DNA of 64,000 bases from Phytohabitans rumicis (GCF_011764445.1 NZ_BLPG01000001.1:7767001-7831000); one strand, 5' to 3'. Numbered from the stretch's first letter, positions 19,522-28,481 are shown. Numbers and translations: made by a program. Notes: generated by a model from the letters alone, not told the origin.

Positions 19522-19540
19522 TTAGGTTTGGCTAGCCTAT
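19522..19540 (-). promoter_or_regulatory. Iron box (IdeR/DmdR-type) before siderophore-binding protein
   Basis: The sequence ttaggtttggctagcctat matches the 19-bp actinobacterial iron-box consensus TTAGGTTAGGCTAACCTAA at 16 positions. It lies 58 bp upstream of GTG 19463, between the permease and binding-protein genes, allowing separate iron-repressed transcription of the latter. Confidence 0.85.
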
Positions 19541-19560
19541 GTGACCCGCCGCGCAGCCGG

Positions 19561-20601
19561 TCACGCCCCGCGTGCGGTACGCCCCGCCGTGGCGAGCAAC
19601 CACAGCAGGTAGGGGCCGCCGACGATGCCGGTGACGATGCCGACCGGCGCCTTGACGCCCGGCAGCGCGTGCTGTGCCACCAGGTCGGCGCCGGTCACCA
19701 CCACGGCACCGACCAGCGCCGCCGGCAGCAGCGCGGGGCCACCCGTGCGTACCAGGCGGCGGGCGATCGGGGTGGCGACGAACGCGACGAAGGCGATCGG
19801 CCCGGTGACCGCGGTCGCGACCGCCGCGAGCGCCACCGCCAGGGTGAGCAGCGCAACCCGGGACCGTTCCACCGGCAGGCCCAGCCCGCGCGCGGTCTCG
19901 TCGCCGAGCTGCAACAGGCGCAGCGCCCCCTGGAGCGCCGCCACCACCAGCAGCAGCGCGGCGAGCAGCACCGCGAGGACGGTGATCTCCGGCCACCGGG
20001 CGCCGCCCAGGCTCCCGACCATCCAGGCGATCGCGGTCTGGGCCTGCCGGATCTCACCCCGGGTGAGCAGGAAGCCGAGCACGGCGTTGGCCATGAACGC
20101 CGCCGCGATGCCGACCAGGACGAACCGGTAGCCGGTCACCCCTCCGAGCCGCGAGAACCCTCCGCGCCAAGAGAGTAGGTATACGCCGCCCGCGACGATT
20201 GCCGCCCCGGCGAACGCCCAGCCGGATACGGCGACGCCGCCCGCCGCCAGCACAGTGATGGCGAAGACCGCGGCGACGCTCGCGCCGGCGGTGATCCCGA
20301 TGATGTCCGGGCTCGCCAGCGGGTTGCGCAGCAGCGTCTGGAAGATCCCACCGGATACCGCCAGCGCCGCCCCAGCCAGTACCCCGGCGGCCAGGCGCGG
20401 CGCGCGGACCTGGACCACGATGAACTCGTCCCGGGTCGTGCCCTGGCCGGCCAGCGCCTGCATCGCCTCGGCGACCGAGAGCCGGTACGCCCCGAGGCAG
20501 AGGCCGGCCGCGGCGAGCACCAGCACGCTCCCGCCCAGGATGGCGAGGATCGTCAGCTCACGGCGGCGGAGCCGGCGCCGCACCCCCGTCGTGGCGGTCA
20601 C
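19561..20601 (-). CDS. Iron-siderophore ABC transporter permease (FecCD family)
   Basis: This 346-residue FepG-like permease has about nine to ten transmembrane helices. It carries the conserved segment FQTLLRNPLASPDIIGITAGAS and the family C terminus GIVTGIVGGPYLLWLLA. ATG 20601 overlaps the upstream permease stop codon by 4 bp. With that partner it forms the channel for the ferric siderophore. No ATPase gene is on this arm; the ATPase at 24825-25598 on the opposite arm is the likely shared partner. Confidence 0.94.
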   Translation of the reverse strand: MTATTGVRRRLRRRELTILAILGGSVLVLAAAGLCLGAYRLSVAEAMQALAGQGTTRDEFIVVQVRAPRLAAGVLAGAALAVSGGIFQTLLRNPLASPDIIGITAGASVAAVFAITVLAAGGVAVSGWAFAGAAIVAGGVYLLSWRGGFSRLGGVTGYRFVLVGIAAAFMANAVLGFLLTRGEIRQAQTAIAWMVGSLGGARWPEITVLAVLLAALLLVVAALQGALRLLQLGDETARGLGLPVERSRVALLTLAVALAAVATAVTGPIAFVAFVATPIARRLVRTGGPALLPAALVGAVVVTGADLVAQHALPGVKAPVGIVTGIVGGPYLLWLLATAGRTARGA

Positions 20602-21602
20602 AGCCCGGCCAGCCGGGTGCGGCGGACGAGCGCGACGAGCAGCGGCGCGCCGAGGAATGCGACGACCAACCCGGCCTCGACCTCGCCGGGCGGGGCGACG
20701 ATCCGGCCGAGCACGTCGGCGGCGAGCAGTAGCGCGGCGCCGAGCAGGGCGCTGTAGGGCAGGATCCAGCGGTAGTCCGGGCCGGTGATCCAGCGGGCCG
20801 CGTGCGGTGCGACGAGTCCGACGAAGACGAGCGGCCCGGCGAGCGCGGTGGCCGCCCCGCAGAGCAGCACGATCGCGGCCATGCTGATCGCCCGGGTCCG
20901 GGTCACGCTCTGCCCGAGCCCTCGTGCCACGTCGTCACCGAGGCTCGCCACGTTCAGCATGCGGCCAGAGGCGAGCGCGATCACGGCACCGATGGCGAGG
21001 AACGGCGCGACCGTGCGCACCACCGCGAGGTCCCGGCCGACCAGCGAACCGACCTGCCAGAACCGGTACCGCTCCAGCGTCTGCAGGTCGGTGAGCAGGA
21101 CCAGGGTGATGAGCGACGTGAGCACCGCGGTCAGGGCCGCCCCGGCGATGGCGAGCTTCACCGGCGTCGCGCCCTCCCAGCCCAGCGATCCGATGCCGTA
21201 GACCGCGACGGCCGCCAGCGCCGCCCCGGCGAAGGCGAACCAGATGTACCCGGCGGTGGTGCCGATCCCCAGCCAGGTGATCGCCACCACCACGGCCAGC
21301 GACGCGCCGGCGTTGACGCCGAGCAGGCCGGGATCGGCGATCGGATTGCGGGTGAGGCCCTGCATGAGCGCGCCGGCCAGGCCGAGCGCGGCGCCGGCGA
21401 GCGCGCCGATCACGGTCCGGGGCAGGCGCAGGTCCCAGACCACGACGTGGTCGTTGACCTGCGGGTTTCGGTGCAGCAGTGCCTCGATGACGCTCGGCAG
21501 CGGCATGTCCCGGGCGCCGAGCGCGAGGCTGAGCAGGACGGCCAGCGCCAGCAGCGAGAGTACGACGAGCACACCCCGACCGCGACGGAGTGAGGTAAGC
21601 AT
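20598..21602 (-). CDS. Iron-siderophore ABC transporter permease (FecCD family)
   Basis: This 334-residue FepD-like permease has the signature LMQGLTRNPIADPGLLGVNA near residue 83 and the coupling segment VGLVAPHAARW. It is the first gene of the minus-strand siderophore arm. ATG 21602 lies within a weak iron box (21591-21609), and a stronger one lies 66 bp further upstream in the shared divergent region. It pairs with the overlapping downstream permease. Confidence 0.94.
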   Translation of the reverse strand: MLTSLRRGRGVLVVLSLLALAVLLSLALGARDMPLPSVIEALLHRNPQVNDHVVVWDLRLPRTVIGALAGAALGLAGALMQGLTRNPIADPGLLGVNAGASLAVVVAITWLGIGTTAGYIWFAFAGAALAAVAVYGIGSLGWEGATPVKLAIAGAALTAVLTSLITLVLLTDLQTLERYRFWQVGSLVGRDLAVVRTVAPFLAIGAVIALASGRMLNVASLGDDVARGLGQSVTRTRAISMAAIVLLCGAATALAGPLVFVGLVAPHAARWITGPDYRWILPYSALLGAALLLAADVLGRIVAPPGEVEAGLVVAFLGAPLLVALVRRTRLAGL

Positions 21603-21609
21603 TGCCTAA
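21591..21609 (-). promoter_or_regulatory. Degenerate iron box overlapping permease start
   Basis: The sequence tgaggtaagcattgcctaa matches the 19-bp iron-box consensus at 13 positions and overlaps the start codon of the minus-strand permease gene. Its position suits an operator blocking initiation, but the match is weak. Confidence 0.5.
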
Positions 21610-21667
21610 GTATGCATACGACGGTGCCCTGTGATCCCGGTCACATCGAGCTGCTGGTGGCAACGTG

Positions 21668-21686
21668 TTTAGTTAGCCTCACCTAA
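21668..21686 (+). promoter_or_regulatory. Iron box in the divergent siderophore-uptake region
   Basis: The sequence tttagttagcctcacctaa matches TTAGGTTAGCCTAACCTAA at 16 of 19 positions. It lies in the 130-bp region between the two divergent operons, 47 bp before the plus-strand binding-protein start, where it could repress both promoters when iron is sufficient. Confidence 0.85.
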
Positions 21687-21732
21687 CTAGTTGCTGATCA
21701 TCCTGTTTGCTCATAGAGAACGGAAAGCCACC

Positions 21733-22737
21733 ATGCGTGCATGGCGTCCGGTCCTCGCCGCGCTGGCCCTGAGCGTCGCGCTCGCCGGCTGCGGCTCCGA
21801 GGACTCCCCGGCCGACGCTACCGAGGCGTCCGGTCCGTGGTCGTTCACCGACGGGTCCGGCGAGGTCGTCAAGGCGGACAAGACCCCCACCCGGATCATC
21901 GCGCACTCCGGTGAGGCGGCCGCGCTGATGTCCTTCGGCATCAAGCCGGTCGGGATCTTCGCCGACGAGTCGGTCAAGACCGACCCGAACCTCAAGAACC
22001 TCGACCTGACCGGGATCGAGATCCTGGGGGAGGAGTGGGGCAAGATCGACGTGGAGAAGGCCGCGGCGTTGCGACCGGACCTGATCGTCGGTGACTGGTG
22101 GCCGGTGGAGAAGGCGCACAGCGGCCTGGAAGAGGGCGTCGACGAGAAGAGCAAGAAACTCGCCGAGCTGGCCCCCGTGGTAGGCGCCACGCAGGGCAAG
22201 TCGATCGTGCAGCTCGCCGAGGGCTACGAGGACCTCGCCGAGAGCCTGGGCGCCAAGGTGGACGACCCGCAGATCGCGGCGAACAAGAAGCGCTTCGAGG
22301 AGGCCGTCGCCCGGTTCAAGGAGGCGACCGCGGCCAAGCCCGGCCTCACCGTCGGGGCGATGTCGCCCAGCGACGACAAGGTGTACTTCGCCAACCCCGT
22401 GTACGCGCCGGAACTGCTGGACCTGCAGAGCTTCGGCCTGAAGGTGATCAACCCGGCCAGCCCGGACCCCAGCTTCCCGTACTGGGAGAACCTGAGCTGG
22501 GAGAACGCGGACAAGTACCAGCCCGACCTGATCCTGTGGGACGGCCGGTCCTTCACCGCCACGGCGAACGCCGACTGGGGCAAGAAGCAGCCGACCTGGT
22601 TCAAGATCAAGGCGGCGAAGGCCGGGGCGGTCGTGGCGTGGCCGGCGTTCTGGCTGCACACCTATGGCGACTTCGCCACCGAGCTGGACAAGCTCACCGA
22701 AGCGGTCAAGGCCGCGGACCCCAACATCGGCGACTAG
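21733..22737 (+). CDS. Fe3+-siderophore ABC transporter substrate-binding lipoprotein
   Basis: This 334-residue lipoprotein has the lipobox LAGC (Cys 20) and a FepB-like binding fold (TPTRIIAHSGEAAALMSFGIKPVG near the start, LRPDLIVGDWWP). ATG 21733 follows cggaaag, and a longer frame from 21691 would disrupt the signal peptide. It leads a four-gene plus-strand operon with two FecCD permeases and an ATPase. It is only distantly similar to the other binding protein at 18417, so the two probably recognise different siderophores. Confidence 0.93.
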   Translation: MRAWRPVLAALALSVALAGCGSEDSPADATEASGPWSFTDGSGEVVKADKTPTRIIAHSGEAAALMSFGIKPVGIFADESVKTDPNLKNLDLTGIEILGEEWGKIDVEKAAALRPDLIVGDWWPVEKAHSGLEEGVDEKSKKLAELAPVVGATQGKSIVQLAEGYEDLAESLGAKVDDPQIAANKKRFEEAVARFKEATAAKPGLTVGAMSPSDDKVYFANPVYAPELLDLQSFGLKVINPASPDPSFPYWENLSWENADKYQPDLILWDGRSFTATANADWGKKQPTWFKIKAAKAGAVVAWPAFWLHTYGDFATELDKLTEAVKAADPNIGD

Positions 22738-22751
22738 CGCGCCGTACCCGA

Positions 22752-23780
22752 ATGACCAGCTCGACCAAGACGGCACGGCGAGCCTCCGCCCTCGGGCCGG
22801 GGCTCGCCGCCCTGTGCGCGCTCCTCGCCCTCGTCGCGTTCCTCAGCGTGACCCAGGGTTCGCGCTCGATCGGCCTGTCCGAGGTGCTGCACGCCCTCGG
22901 CAGCCTGGACAACGACGGATCGATCAACAGCACGGTGACACTGGAGCTGCGCGTCCCACGCACCCTGCTCGGCATCCTCGTGGGCGCCGCGCTCGGGGTC
23001 GCCGGCGCCATCCTGCAGGGCGTCACCCGCAACCCGCTCGCCGACGCGGGGATCATGGGCATCAACTCGGGCGCGGCCGCGTTCGTCGTCTTCGCCATCA
23101 CCGTGCTCGGCGTACGCGGCGTCGGGGTCTACGTCTGGTTCGCGTTCGTCGGCGCGATCGGGGCGACCGTGCTGGTGTACGCGATCGCGTCGCTGGGCCG
23201 GGAGGGTGCCACCCCGGTCAAGCTGGCCCTGGCGGGAGTGGCGGTCACGGCCGGGCTCGGGTCGGTGACGAGCGGGATCGTGATGACCAATGTGGACGCC
23301 CTCAACGAGCTGCGGTTCTGGCAGGTCGGTTCGCTGGCCGGCCGGTACACGCCGATCCTGGTCGGGGTCGCGCCGTTCCTGCTCGTCGCCCTGGCCGCGT
23401 CGCTGGTGTTCGGGCGGGCCCTCAACGGGTTGGCGCTCGGCGAGGACGTGGCGCGCGGCCTCGGCCAACGGGTACGCCTGACCCGCGTGGCCGCGTTCGG
23501 CGTGGTCGCGGTGCTCGCCGGTGCGGCCACCGCCGCCTGTGGACCGATCGTCTTCGTCGGCCTCGTCGTGCCGCACATGGCCCGGTTCATCTGCGGGCCG
23601 GACTACCGGTGGATCCTGCCGTACTCGATGCTGCTGGCCCCGATCGTGCTGCTGCTGGCCGACGTGCTCGGCCGGCTCGTCTCCGGCCCGGACGAGCTGC
23701 AGGTCGGCGTCGTCCTCGGCGTGCTCGGCGCGCCCACGTTCATCGGCCTCGTCCGGTACGCCCGGCTGTCGGAGGTGTGA
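22752..23780 (+). CDS. Iron-siderophore ABC transporter permease (FecCD family)
   Basis: This 342-residue FepD-like permease carries the segment GAILQGVTRNPLADAGIMG and ends GLVRYARLSEV. It shares clear similarity with the minus-strand permease at 20598-21602 (PDYRWILPYS and EGATPVKLA in both), so the two arms probably arose from related systems. ATG 22752 lies 14 bp after the binding-protein stop codon. The second permease of the pair begins 2 bp after this stop codon. Confidence 0.94.
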   Translation: MTSSTKTARRASALGPGLAALCALLALVAFLSVTQGSRSIGLSEVLHALGSLDNDGSINSTVTLELRVPRTLLGILVGAALGVAGAILQGVTRNPLADAGIMGINSGAAAFVVFAITVLGVRGVGVYVWFAFVGAIGATVLVYAIASLGREGATPVKLALAGVAVTAGLGSVTSGIVMTNVDALNELRFWQVGSLAGRYTPILVGVAPFLLVALAASLVFGRALNGLALGEDVARGLGQRVRLTRVAAFGVVAVLAGAATAACGPIVFVGLVVPHMARFICGPDYRWILPYSMLLAPIVLLLADVLGRLVSGPDELQVGVVLGVLGAPTFIGLVRYARLSEV

Positions 23781-23782
23781 GC

Positions 23783-24828
23783 ATGACGCTGACCGCCTCC
23801 GCGACCGGACGGGCGCTGCACGCCACCCGGCGTCGCCGGGCGACCCGTGCCCTGGTCGTGCCGTGCGCGCTGGGGGCGTGGTCGCGGCCCTGTTCGTGAT
23901 CACCATGATGGTGGGCAGCTTCCGGCTCAGCGCGGGCGAGGTCATCGGCTCGGTGCTGCACCTGCGCGACGACCCCAGCGTCGACTTCGTGGTCCGCGAC
24001 CTGCGGCTGCCGACCGCGCTGTCCGCCCTGACCGTCGGTCTGGCCCTCGGCGCCTCCGGGACGATCTTCCAGCAACTGCTGCGCAACCCGCTCGCCTCGC
24101 CGGACTTCGTCGGCATCACCTCCGGCGCCGGGCTCGCCGCGGTCACCGGCATCGTGCTGTTCCAGGTCAGCGGCATGGTCGTCAGCGGCCTCGCCCTCGG
24201 CGGGGCGATCACGGCGGCCCTGCTGATGTACGTGCTGGCGTGGCGCGACGGCGTCAGCGGCTACCGTTTCATCCTCATCGGCATCGGCATCGCCGTCTTC
24301 TTCGACGGCCTCCTCGGCTACATGCTCACCCGGGCCCAACTCTTCGAGGCGCGGCAGGCGATGCACTGGCTGACCGGCTCGGTCGGGCAGGCCAGCACCG
24401 GCGAGCGGCAGCTGCTGATGTACGCCCTCCTGCTCCTGCTGCCCACCGCCGTGTTGCTGCAGCGGCAGCTTCGGACGCTCGAACTCGGCGACGACACCGC
24501 CCGTGCGCTGGGCTCACGCACCGAGCTCAGCCGCGCCGGGCTGCTCGCGGTGGCGGTGACGCTCGTCGCCCTGGCCGTCTCGGCGGCCGGCCCCATCCTC
24601 TTCGTCGCGCTGGTGGCCGGCCCGATCGCCAACCGGCTGCTCGGCCCGGCCACCGGCGGCATCGTCGCCGCGGCGCTGGCCGGCGCCGCGCTGCTGCTCA
24701 CCGCCGACCTCGTCGCCGTACACCTGATGCCGACGGCGCTGCCCACCGGCGTCGTCACCGGCGCGGTCGGCGCGCCCTACCTGCTGTGGCTGCTGGCCAC
24801 CACCAACCGGCAAGGAGCGGGTGGATGA
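23783..24828 (+). CDS. Iron-siderophore ABC transporter permease (FecCD family, apparent frameshift)
   Basis: About 348 residues after correction, FepG-like. The first 30 codons from ATG 23783 (MTLTASATGRALHATRRRRA) are in one frame. The transmembrane part (VVAALFVITMMVGSFRLSAGEV onward, FQQLLRNPLASPDFVGITSG, ending GAPYLLWLLATT) continues in another. One G missing from the run at 23872-23876 would restore a single normal protein; as read, translation from ATG 23783 stops after 38 codons. The stop codon overlaps the ATPase start as ATGA. It pairs with the upstream permease. Confidence 0.85.
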
Positions 24829-25598
24829 CCCGACTGCGCGCCGAGGGCCTCACCCTCGGATACGACGACCAGGCGATCGTGACGAACCTCAACGTCGACG
24901 TGCTCGACGGCAAGGTGACCGCGATCGTGGGGGCCAACGCCTGCGGCAAGTCCACCCTGCTGCGCGGCCTGGCCCGGCTGCTGCGGCCCCGCGACGGTGC
25001 CGTCTACCTCGACGGCAAGACCCTGGCCGACCTGAGCACCCTCGACGTCGCCAAGGTGCTCGGCCTGCTCCCGCAGGCCCCGATCGCGCCCGACGGCATC
25101 ACCGTCGCCGACCTCGTCTCCCGCGGGCGCTACCCACACCAGGGCTGGTTTCGCCGCTGGACCGACCGCGACCACGACGCCGTCGCCCAGGCGCTCGACG
25201 CCACCGGCACCGCCGACCTGATCAACCGCCCGCTCCGGCAACTGTCCGGCGGCCAACGGCAGCGCGTGTGGGTGGCGATGGCGCTCGCCCAGGACACCGA
25301 CCTGCTGCTGCTGGACGAGCCCACCACGTACCTGGACATCAACCACCAGGTCGAGCTGCTGCGCCTGCTGAAGAAGCTCAACACCGAGTCCGGCAAGACC
25401 ATCGTGATCGTCCTGCACGACCTCAACCTGGCCTGCCGGTTCTGCGACCACCTCATCGCCATGTCCGACGGCGCCATCGTCGCCGAGGGAACCCCCACCG
25501 GCACGGTGTCCGCCGAGCTTGTCGAGAAGGTCTTCGGCCTGTCCTGCGTCGTCATACCCGACCCCGTCGCCGGCACACCGATGGTGGTTCCGTCCTAA
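24825..25598 (+). CDS. Iron-siderophore ABC transporter ATP-binding protein (FepC-like)
   Basis: This 257-residue ATPase has Walker A GANACGKST, the signature LSGGQRQR, Walker B LLLLDEPT and the switch His in VLHDLNLA. It energises ferric-siderophore import through the FecCD permeases. It is the only ATPase in the two-arm iron locus, so it may serve both permease pairs. ATG 24825 overlaps the upstream stop codon by 4 bp and has ggagcggg as a ribosome-binding site. Confidence 0.96.
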   Translation: MTRLRAEGLTLGYDDQAIVTNLNVDVLDGKVTAIVGANACGKSTLLRGLARLLRPRDGAVYLDGKTLADLSTLDVAKVLGLLPQAPIAPDGITVADLVSRGRYPHQGWFRRWTDRDHDAVAQALDATGTADLINRPLRQLSGGQRQRVWVAMALAQDTDLLLLDEPTTYLDINHQVELLRLLKKLNTESGKTIVIVLHDLNLACRFCDHLIAMSDGAIVAEGTPTGTVSAELVEKVFGLSCVVIPDPVAGTPMVVPS

Positions 25599-25637
25599 CT
25601 CGTTGGTAGTCGGGATGGGTTCGGCCACCATGGGCAG

Positions 25638-26534
25638 GTGACGGATTCTGGTGCGGACCTCGAAGCAGCCGCGGCGGTATTCACGAGCCTGCGGCCACGC
25701 CTGTTCGGGATCGCGTATCGGATGCTCAGCAGCGCCGCCGAGGCCGAGGACCTGGTCCAGGAGGTGTGGCTGCGCTGGCAGACGACCGACCGCCGGGCGG
25801 TGGTCAACCCGGCCGCGTTCCTGGCCACGACGACGACCCGGCTGGCCATCAACGCGCTCCAGTCGGCGCGGGTGCGCCGCGAGACGTACATCGGGCCGTG
25901 GCTGCCCGAACCCGTCGACACGAGCGCGGATCCGTACCTGGGCGCCGAGCGCGGTGAGGCCCTGGAGTTCGCGGCACTGCTGCTGATGGAGAAGCTCACA
26001 CCCAGTGAACGCGCCGCGTATGTCCTGCGGGAGGCGTTCGACTACCCGTATGGGCAGATCGCCGAGATCCTGCAGTCGACCGAGCCCGCGGTGCGCCAGC
26101 TGGTCAGCCGGGCCCGCAAGCACGTGGCGGGCGAACGGCGTACGCCGGCGACCGCGGCCGCGCAGCGGGAGCTGCTGACCACGTTCCTGGCGGCGGCCCG
26201 TTCCGGCGACATGGCCGCGTTGGAGCAGCTCTTCGCGGCGGACGTGACCAGCATGTCCGATGGCAACGGCATGGTCCGGGTCTCCCGCCGGCCGGTCGTG
26301 GGCGTGGTACGGGTGGCGAGGTTCCTGACCGCGATCTCCACCTGGTTCTGGGACGACATCGACCTGCGGTGGGCGAGCACGAACGGGCAGACCTCCGTCG
26401 TGATACGGCACGGCGGCACCGTGCGCTGCGTGCTCACCATCAGCGCCTCGACCGAGGGCATCGATCGGGTGCTGTGGATGTTCAACCCCGAGAAGATCGC
26501 CGATGTCACAAACCAGCGTGCTACCCGGTCGTAG
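25638..26534 (+). CDS. SigJ/ECF41-type sigma factor with SnoaL-like C-terminal domain
   Basis: This 298-residue protein has sigma-70 region 2 (LRPRLFGIAYRMLSSAAEAEDLVQEVWLRW), region 4 (LTPSERAAYVLREAFDYPYGQIAEIL) and a C-terminal SnoaL-like domain from about residue 175. The linker motif WLPEP of the ECF41 group is present. The two C-terminal motifs, usually DGGGK/R and NPDKL, are altered here to DGNGM and NPEKI; these motifs modulate sigma activity in studied ECF41 factors. GTG 25638 is the start. The adjacent NDH-2 gene fits the oxidoreductase neighbours typical of ECF41. Confidence 0.92.
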   Translation: MTDSGADLEAAAAVFTSLRPRLFGIAYRMLSSAAEAEDLVQEVWLRWQTTDRRAVVNPAAFLATTTTRLAINALQSARVRRETYIGPWLPEPVDTSADPYLGAERGEALEFAALLLMEKLTPSERAAYVLREAFDYPYGQIAEILQSTEPAVRQLVSRARKHVAGERRTPATAAAQRELLTTFLAAARSGDMAALEQLFAADVTSMSDGNGMVRVSRRPVVGVVRVARFLTAISTWFWDDIDLRWASTNGQTSVVIRHGGTVRCVLTISASTEGIDRVLWMFNPEKIADVTNQRATRS

Positions 26535-26563
26535 CTGGCGACTGCGAGAGAACAGAGGATCGC

Positions 26564-27928
26564 ATGCGTACGATTCTGGTCGTCGGCGGTGGCTACGCCG
26601 GTTTTTACACCGCGTGGAAGCTGGAGCAGAAGCTTCGGCGGGACGAGGCGCGCGTCGTGGTGGTCGATCCGCGGCCGTACATGACCTACCAGCCGTTCCT
26701 CCCCGAGGTGCTGGCCGGCTCGGTCGAGGCGCGGCACGCCGCGGTGTCGCTGCGCCGCCATCTGCGCCGGGCCAGGCTCATCTCGGGTACGGTCGTCGCC
26801 GTCGACCACGCGCACCGGACGGTCGTCGTGCAGCCGGCGGACGGCCCGCCGTTCGCGCTCGGCTACGACATCATCGTCGTCACGGCCGGCGCGGTGACCC
26901 GCAAGCTGGGCATTCCCGGCGTGGCGGAGCAGGCCATCGGCATGAAGCACGTCGAAGAGGCGGTGGCGATCCGCGATCGGCTGCTGACCTCCTTCGACCG
27001 GGCCTCGACGCTCGAGCCCGGCCCGCTGCGCCGGCGGCTGCTCACGGTGACGTTCGTGGGCGGCGGGTTCTCCGGCGTCGAGGGCTTCGGCGAGCTGCTG
27101 TCCCTGGCCACCTCGCTGATCCGGGCGTACCCCGAGCTGAGCCAGACAGAGCTTGAGTTTCACCTGGTGGAGGCCCGGGACCGGATCCTTCCCGAGGTCA
27201 CCGACGGGCCCGGCCGCTGGGTGGTGCGGTCGCTGGAGAAGCGCGGGGCACGCGTACACCTCAATGCCCAACTGGTCTCCGCGCGCGATGGTCACGTGGT
27301 CCTGTCGACCGGGGAGGAATTCGACTCCGAGCTGATCGTGTGGACCGTCGGCAACGCCGCGAACCCGATGGTGCGCAGCCACACCGACCTGCCCGTCGAC
27401 GAGCGCGGGATGCTGGTCGTCCGGGCCGACCTGCGGGTCGGCACCGAGAGCGAGCCGGTCCCGGACGCCTGGGCCGGCGGCGACGACGCGGCGGTTCCGG
27501 ACCTCGCCGCGGGCCGGCCCGGAGCCGCGACCGTGCCGAACGCCCAGCACGCCGTACGGCAGGGAAAGCTCCTGGCGAAGAACATCGTGGCCACCCTCCG
27601 CGGCCGGAAGCCGAAGCAGTATGTACACCACAGCCTCGGCACGGTCGCCACACTGGGCCTCGGCCGGGGCATCTTCCAGTACCGCGGCATCGTCATCACA
27701 GGGCTGGCGGCCTGGCTGATGCACCGGGGATACCACGTCCTGGCCGTACCGAGCTGGGAGCGGAAGATCCGGGTGCTGGCGATCTGGCTGGTCGCCGCCG
27801 TGTTCGGCCGCGACATCGTCTCGCTCGCCTCGGTGCAGGACCCCCGTCGCGCGTTCCGCACCGCTGGCGAACCGGTGGAACCGCCCCCGCAGCCGCCCGT
27901 CCATGTCCATGACGCTCAACCGGCATGA
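26564..27928 (+). CDS. NAD(P)/FAD-dependent oxidoreductase, type II NADH dehydrogenase-like
   Basis: This 454-residue flavoprotein has an N-terminal FAD motif (VVGGGYAGFYTAWKL), a second dinucleotide motif (TFVGGGFSGVEGFGELL near residue 165) and a hydrophobic C-terminal region (GIVITGLAAWLMHRGYHV) that could bind the membrane as in NDH-2. It would pass electrons from NADH to quinone without pumping protons. ATG 26564 follows agagga. It lies 29 bp after sigJ, in the position of the oxidoreductases that ECF41 sigma factors often control, and overlaps the next gene by 26 bp. Confidence 0.9.
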   Translation: MRTILVVGGGYAGFYTAWKLEQKLRRDEARVVVVDPRPYMTYQPFLPEVLAGSVEARHAAVSLRRHLRRARLISGTVVAVDHAHRTVVVQPADGPPFALGYDIIVVTAGAVTRKLGIPGVAEQAIGMKHVEEAVAIRDRLLTSFDRASTLEPGPLRRRLLTVTFVGGGFSGVEGFGELLSLATSLIRAYPELSQTELEFHLVEARDRILPEVTDGPGRWVVRSLEKRGARVHLNAQLVSARDGHVVLSTGEEFDSELIVWTVGNAANPMVRSHTDLPVDERGMLVVRADLRVGTESEPVPDAWAGGDDAAVPDLAAGRPGAATVPNAQHAVRQGKLLAKNIVATLRGRKPKQYVHHSLGTVATLGLGRGIFQYRGIVITGLAAWLMHRGYHVLAVPSWERKIRVLAIWLVAAVFGRDIVSLASVQDPRRAFRTAGEPVEPPPQPPVHVHDAQPA

Positions 27929-28277
27929 CGACGTCGTGCGCGGGTTCGCGCGGGCCTGCCAGCTAGGAGACATCGCCGCACTCCGAGCCGCCCTGGACGC
28001 CGCCGCCATCGCCGTCTGCGACAGCGGCGGCCGGGTGCCCGCCACGATGAGCCCCACGCACGGCGCGGAAGACGTTGCCCGGTTGGCCGCGGCCCTGCTG
28101 TGCGGGCCACCGGATACCGAGCTGACCGTCGAAGCCGTCAACGGCCGTGCCGGGCTGGCGCTGCGCCGCGCCGGCCAGGCCATCGCGGTCGTCGCCGTCG
28201 AAACCGTCGATGCCAAGGTCACCGTCCTCTGGGTCGTACTCAACCCGGCCAAGCTGCGCGGCTGGCACCGCCGTTGA
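27903..28277 (+). CDS. Freestanding SnoaL-like domain similar to the ECF41 C-terminal extension
   Basis: This 124-residue protein aligns by eye with the C-terminal domains of both sigma factors in the window: FARACQLGDIAALRAAL against FLAAARSGDMAALEQLF, and VLNPAKLRGW against NPEKLRPW. It retains DSGGR and NPAKL, close to the regulatory DGGGR and NPDKL motifs of ECF41 factors, but has no sigma regions. It overlaps the NDH-2 gene by 26 bp, so it is the third gene of the sigJ operon. It might act as a trans-acting modulator of SigJ or as a small ligand-binding enzyme; neither is shown. ATG 27909 is an alternative start. Confidence 0.75.
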   Translation: MSMTLNRHDDVVRGFARACQLGDIAALRAALDAAAIAVCDSGGRVPATMSPTHGAEDVARLAAALLCGPPDTELTVEAVNGRAGLALRRAGQAIAVVAVETVDAKVTVLWVVLNPAKLRGWHRR

Positions 28278-28481
28278 TCAGTCGTGCGGGGAGTCGTCCT
28301 CCAAGGACTCGACCGCGCCGAGGAGACTGCGGAGGCCGACCTCTTCGCGCTCGGCATCCGCCGGATCGAAGAGCCACTCGGCTTCGTCCTCCGGCTGGCT
28401 GCTCTCGGCCATGGCCAGCTCCGCCTTGACGTTGAGCTCGAGCTCGTGCAGGAAGGCGCTGTCGCCGGTCTGGGCGCTCAT
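28278..28481 (-). CDS. Small acidic hypothetical protein, 67 aa
   Basis: The protein begins MSAQTGDSAFLHELELNVKA and is strongly acidic, with no Cys residue and no transmembrane segment. It ends LGAVESLEDDSPHD. ATG 28481 has a near-perfect ribosome-binding site (aggagga, 4 bases upstream), which supports translation. I recognise no family; helical, partly disordered structure seems likely. The stop codon abuts the stop codon of the convergent SnoaL-like gene. Confidence 0.6.
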   Translation of the reverse strand: MSAQTGDSAFLHELELNVKAELAMAESSQPEDEAEWLFDPADAEREEVGLRSLLGAVESLEDDSPHD

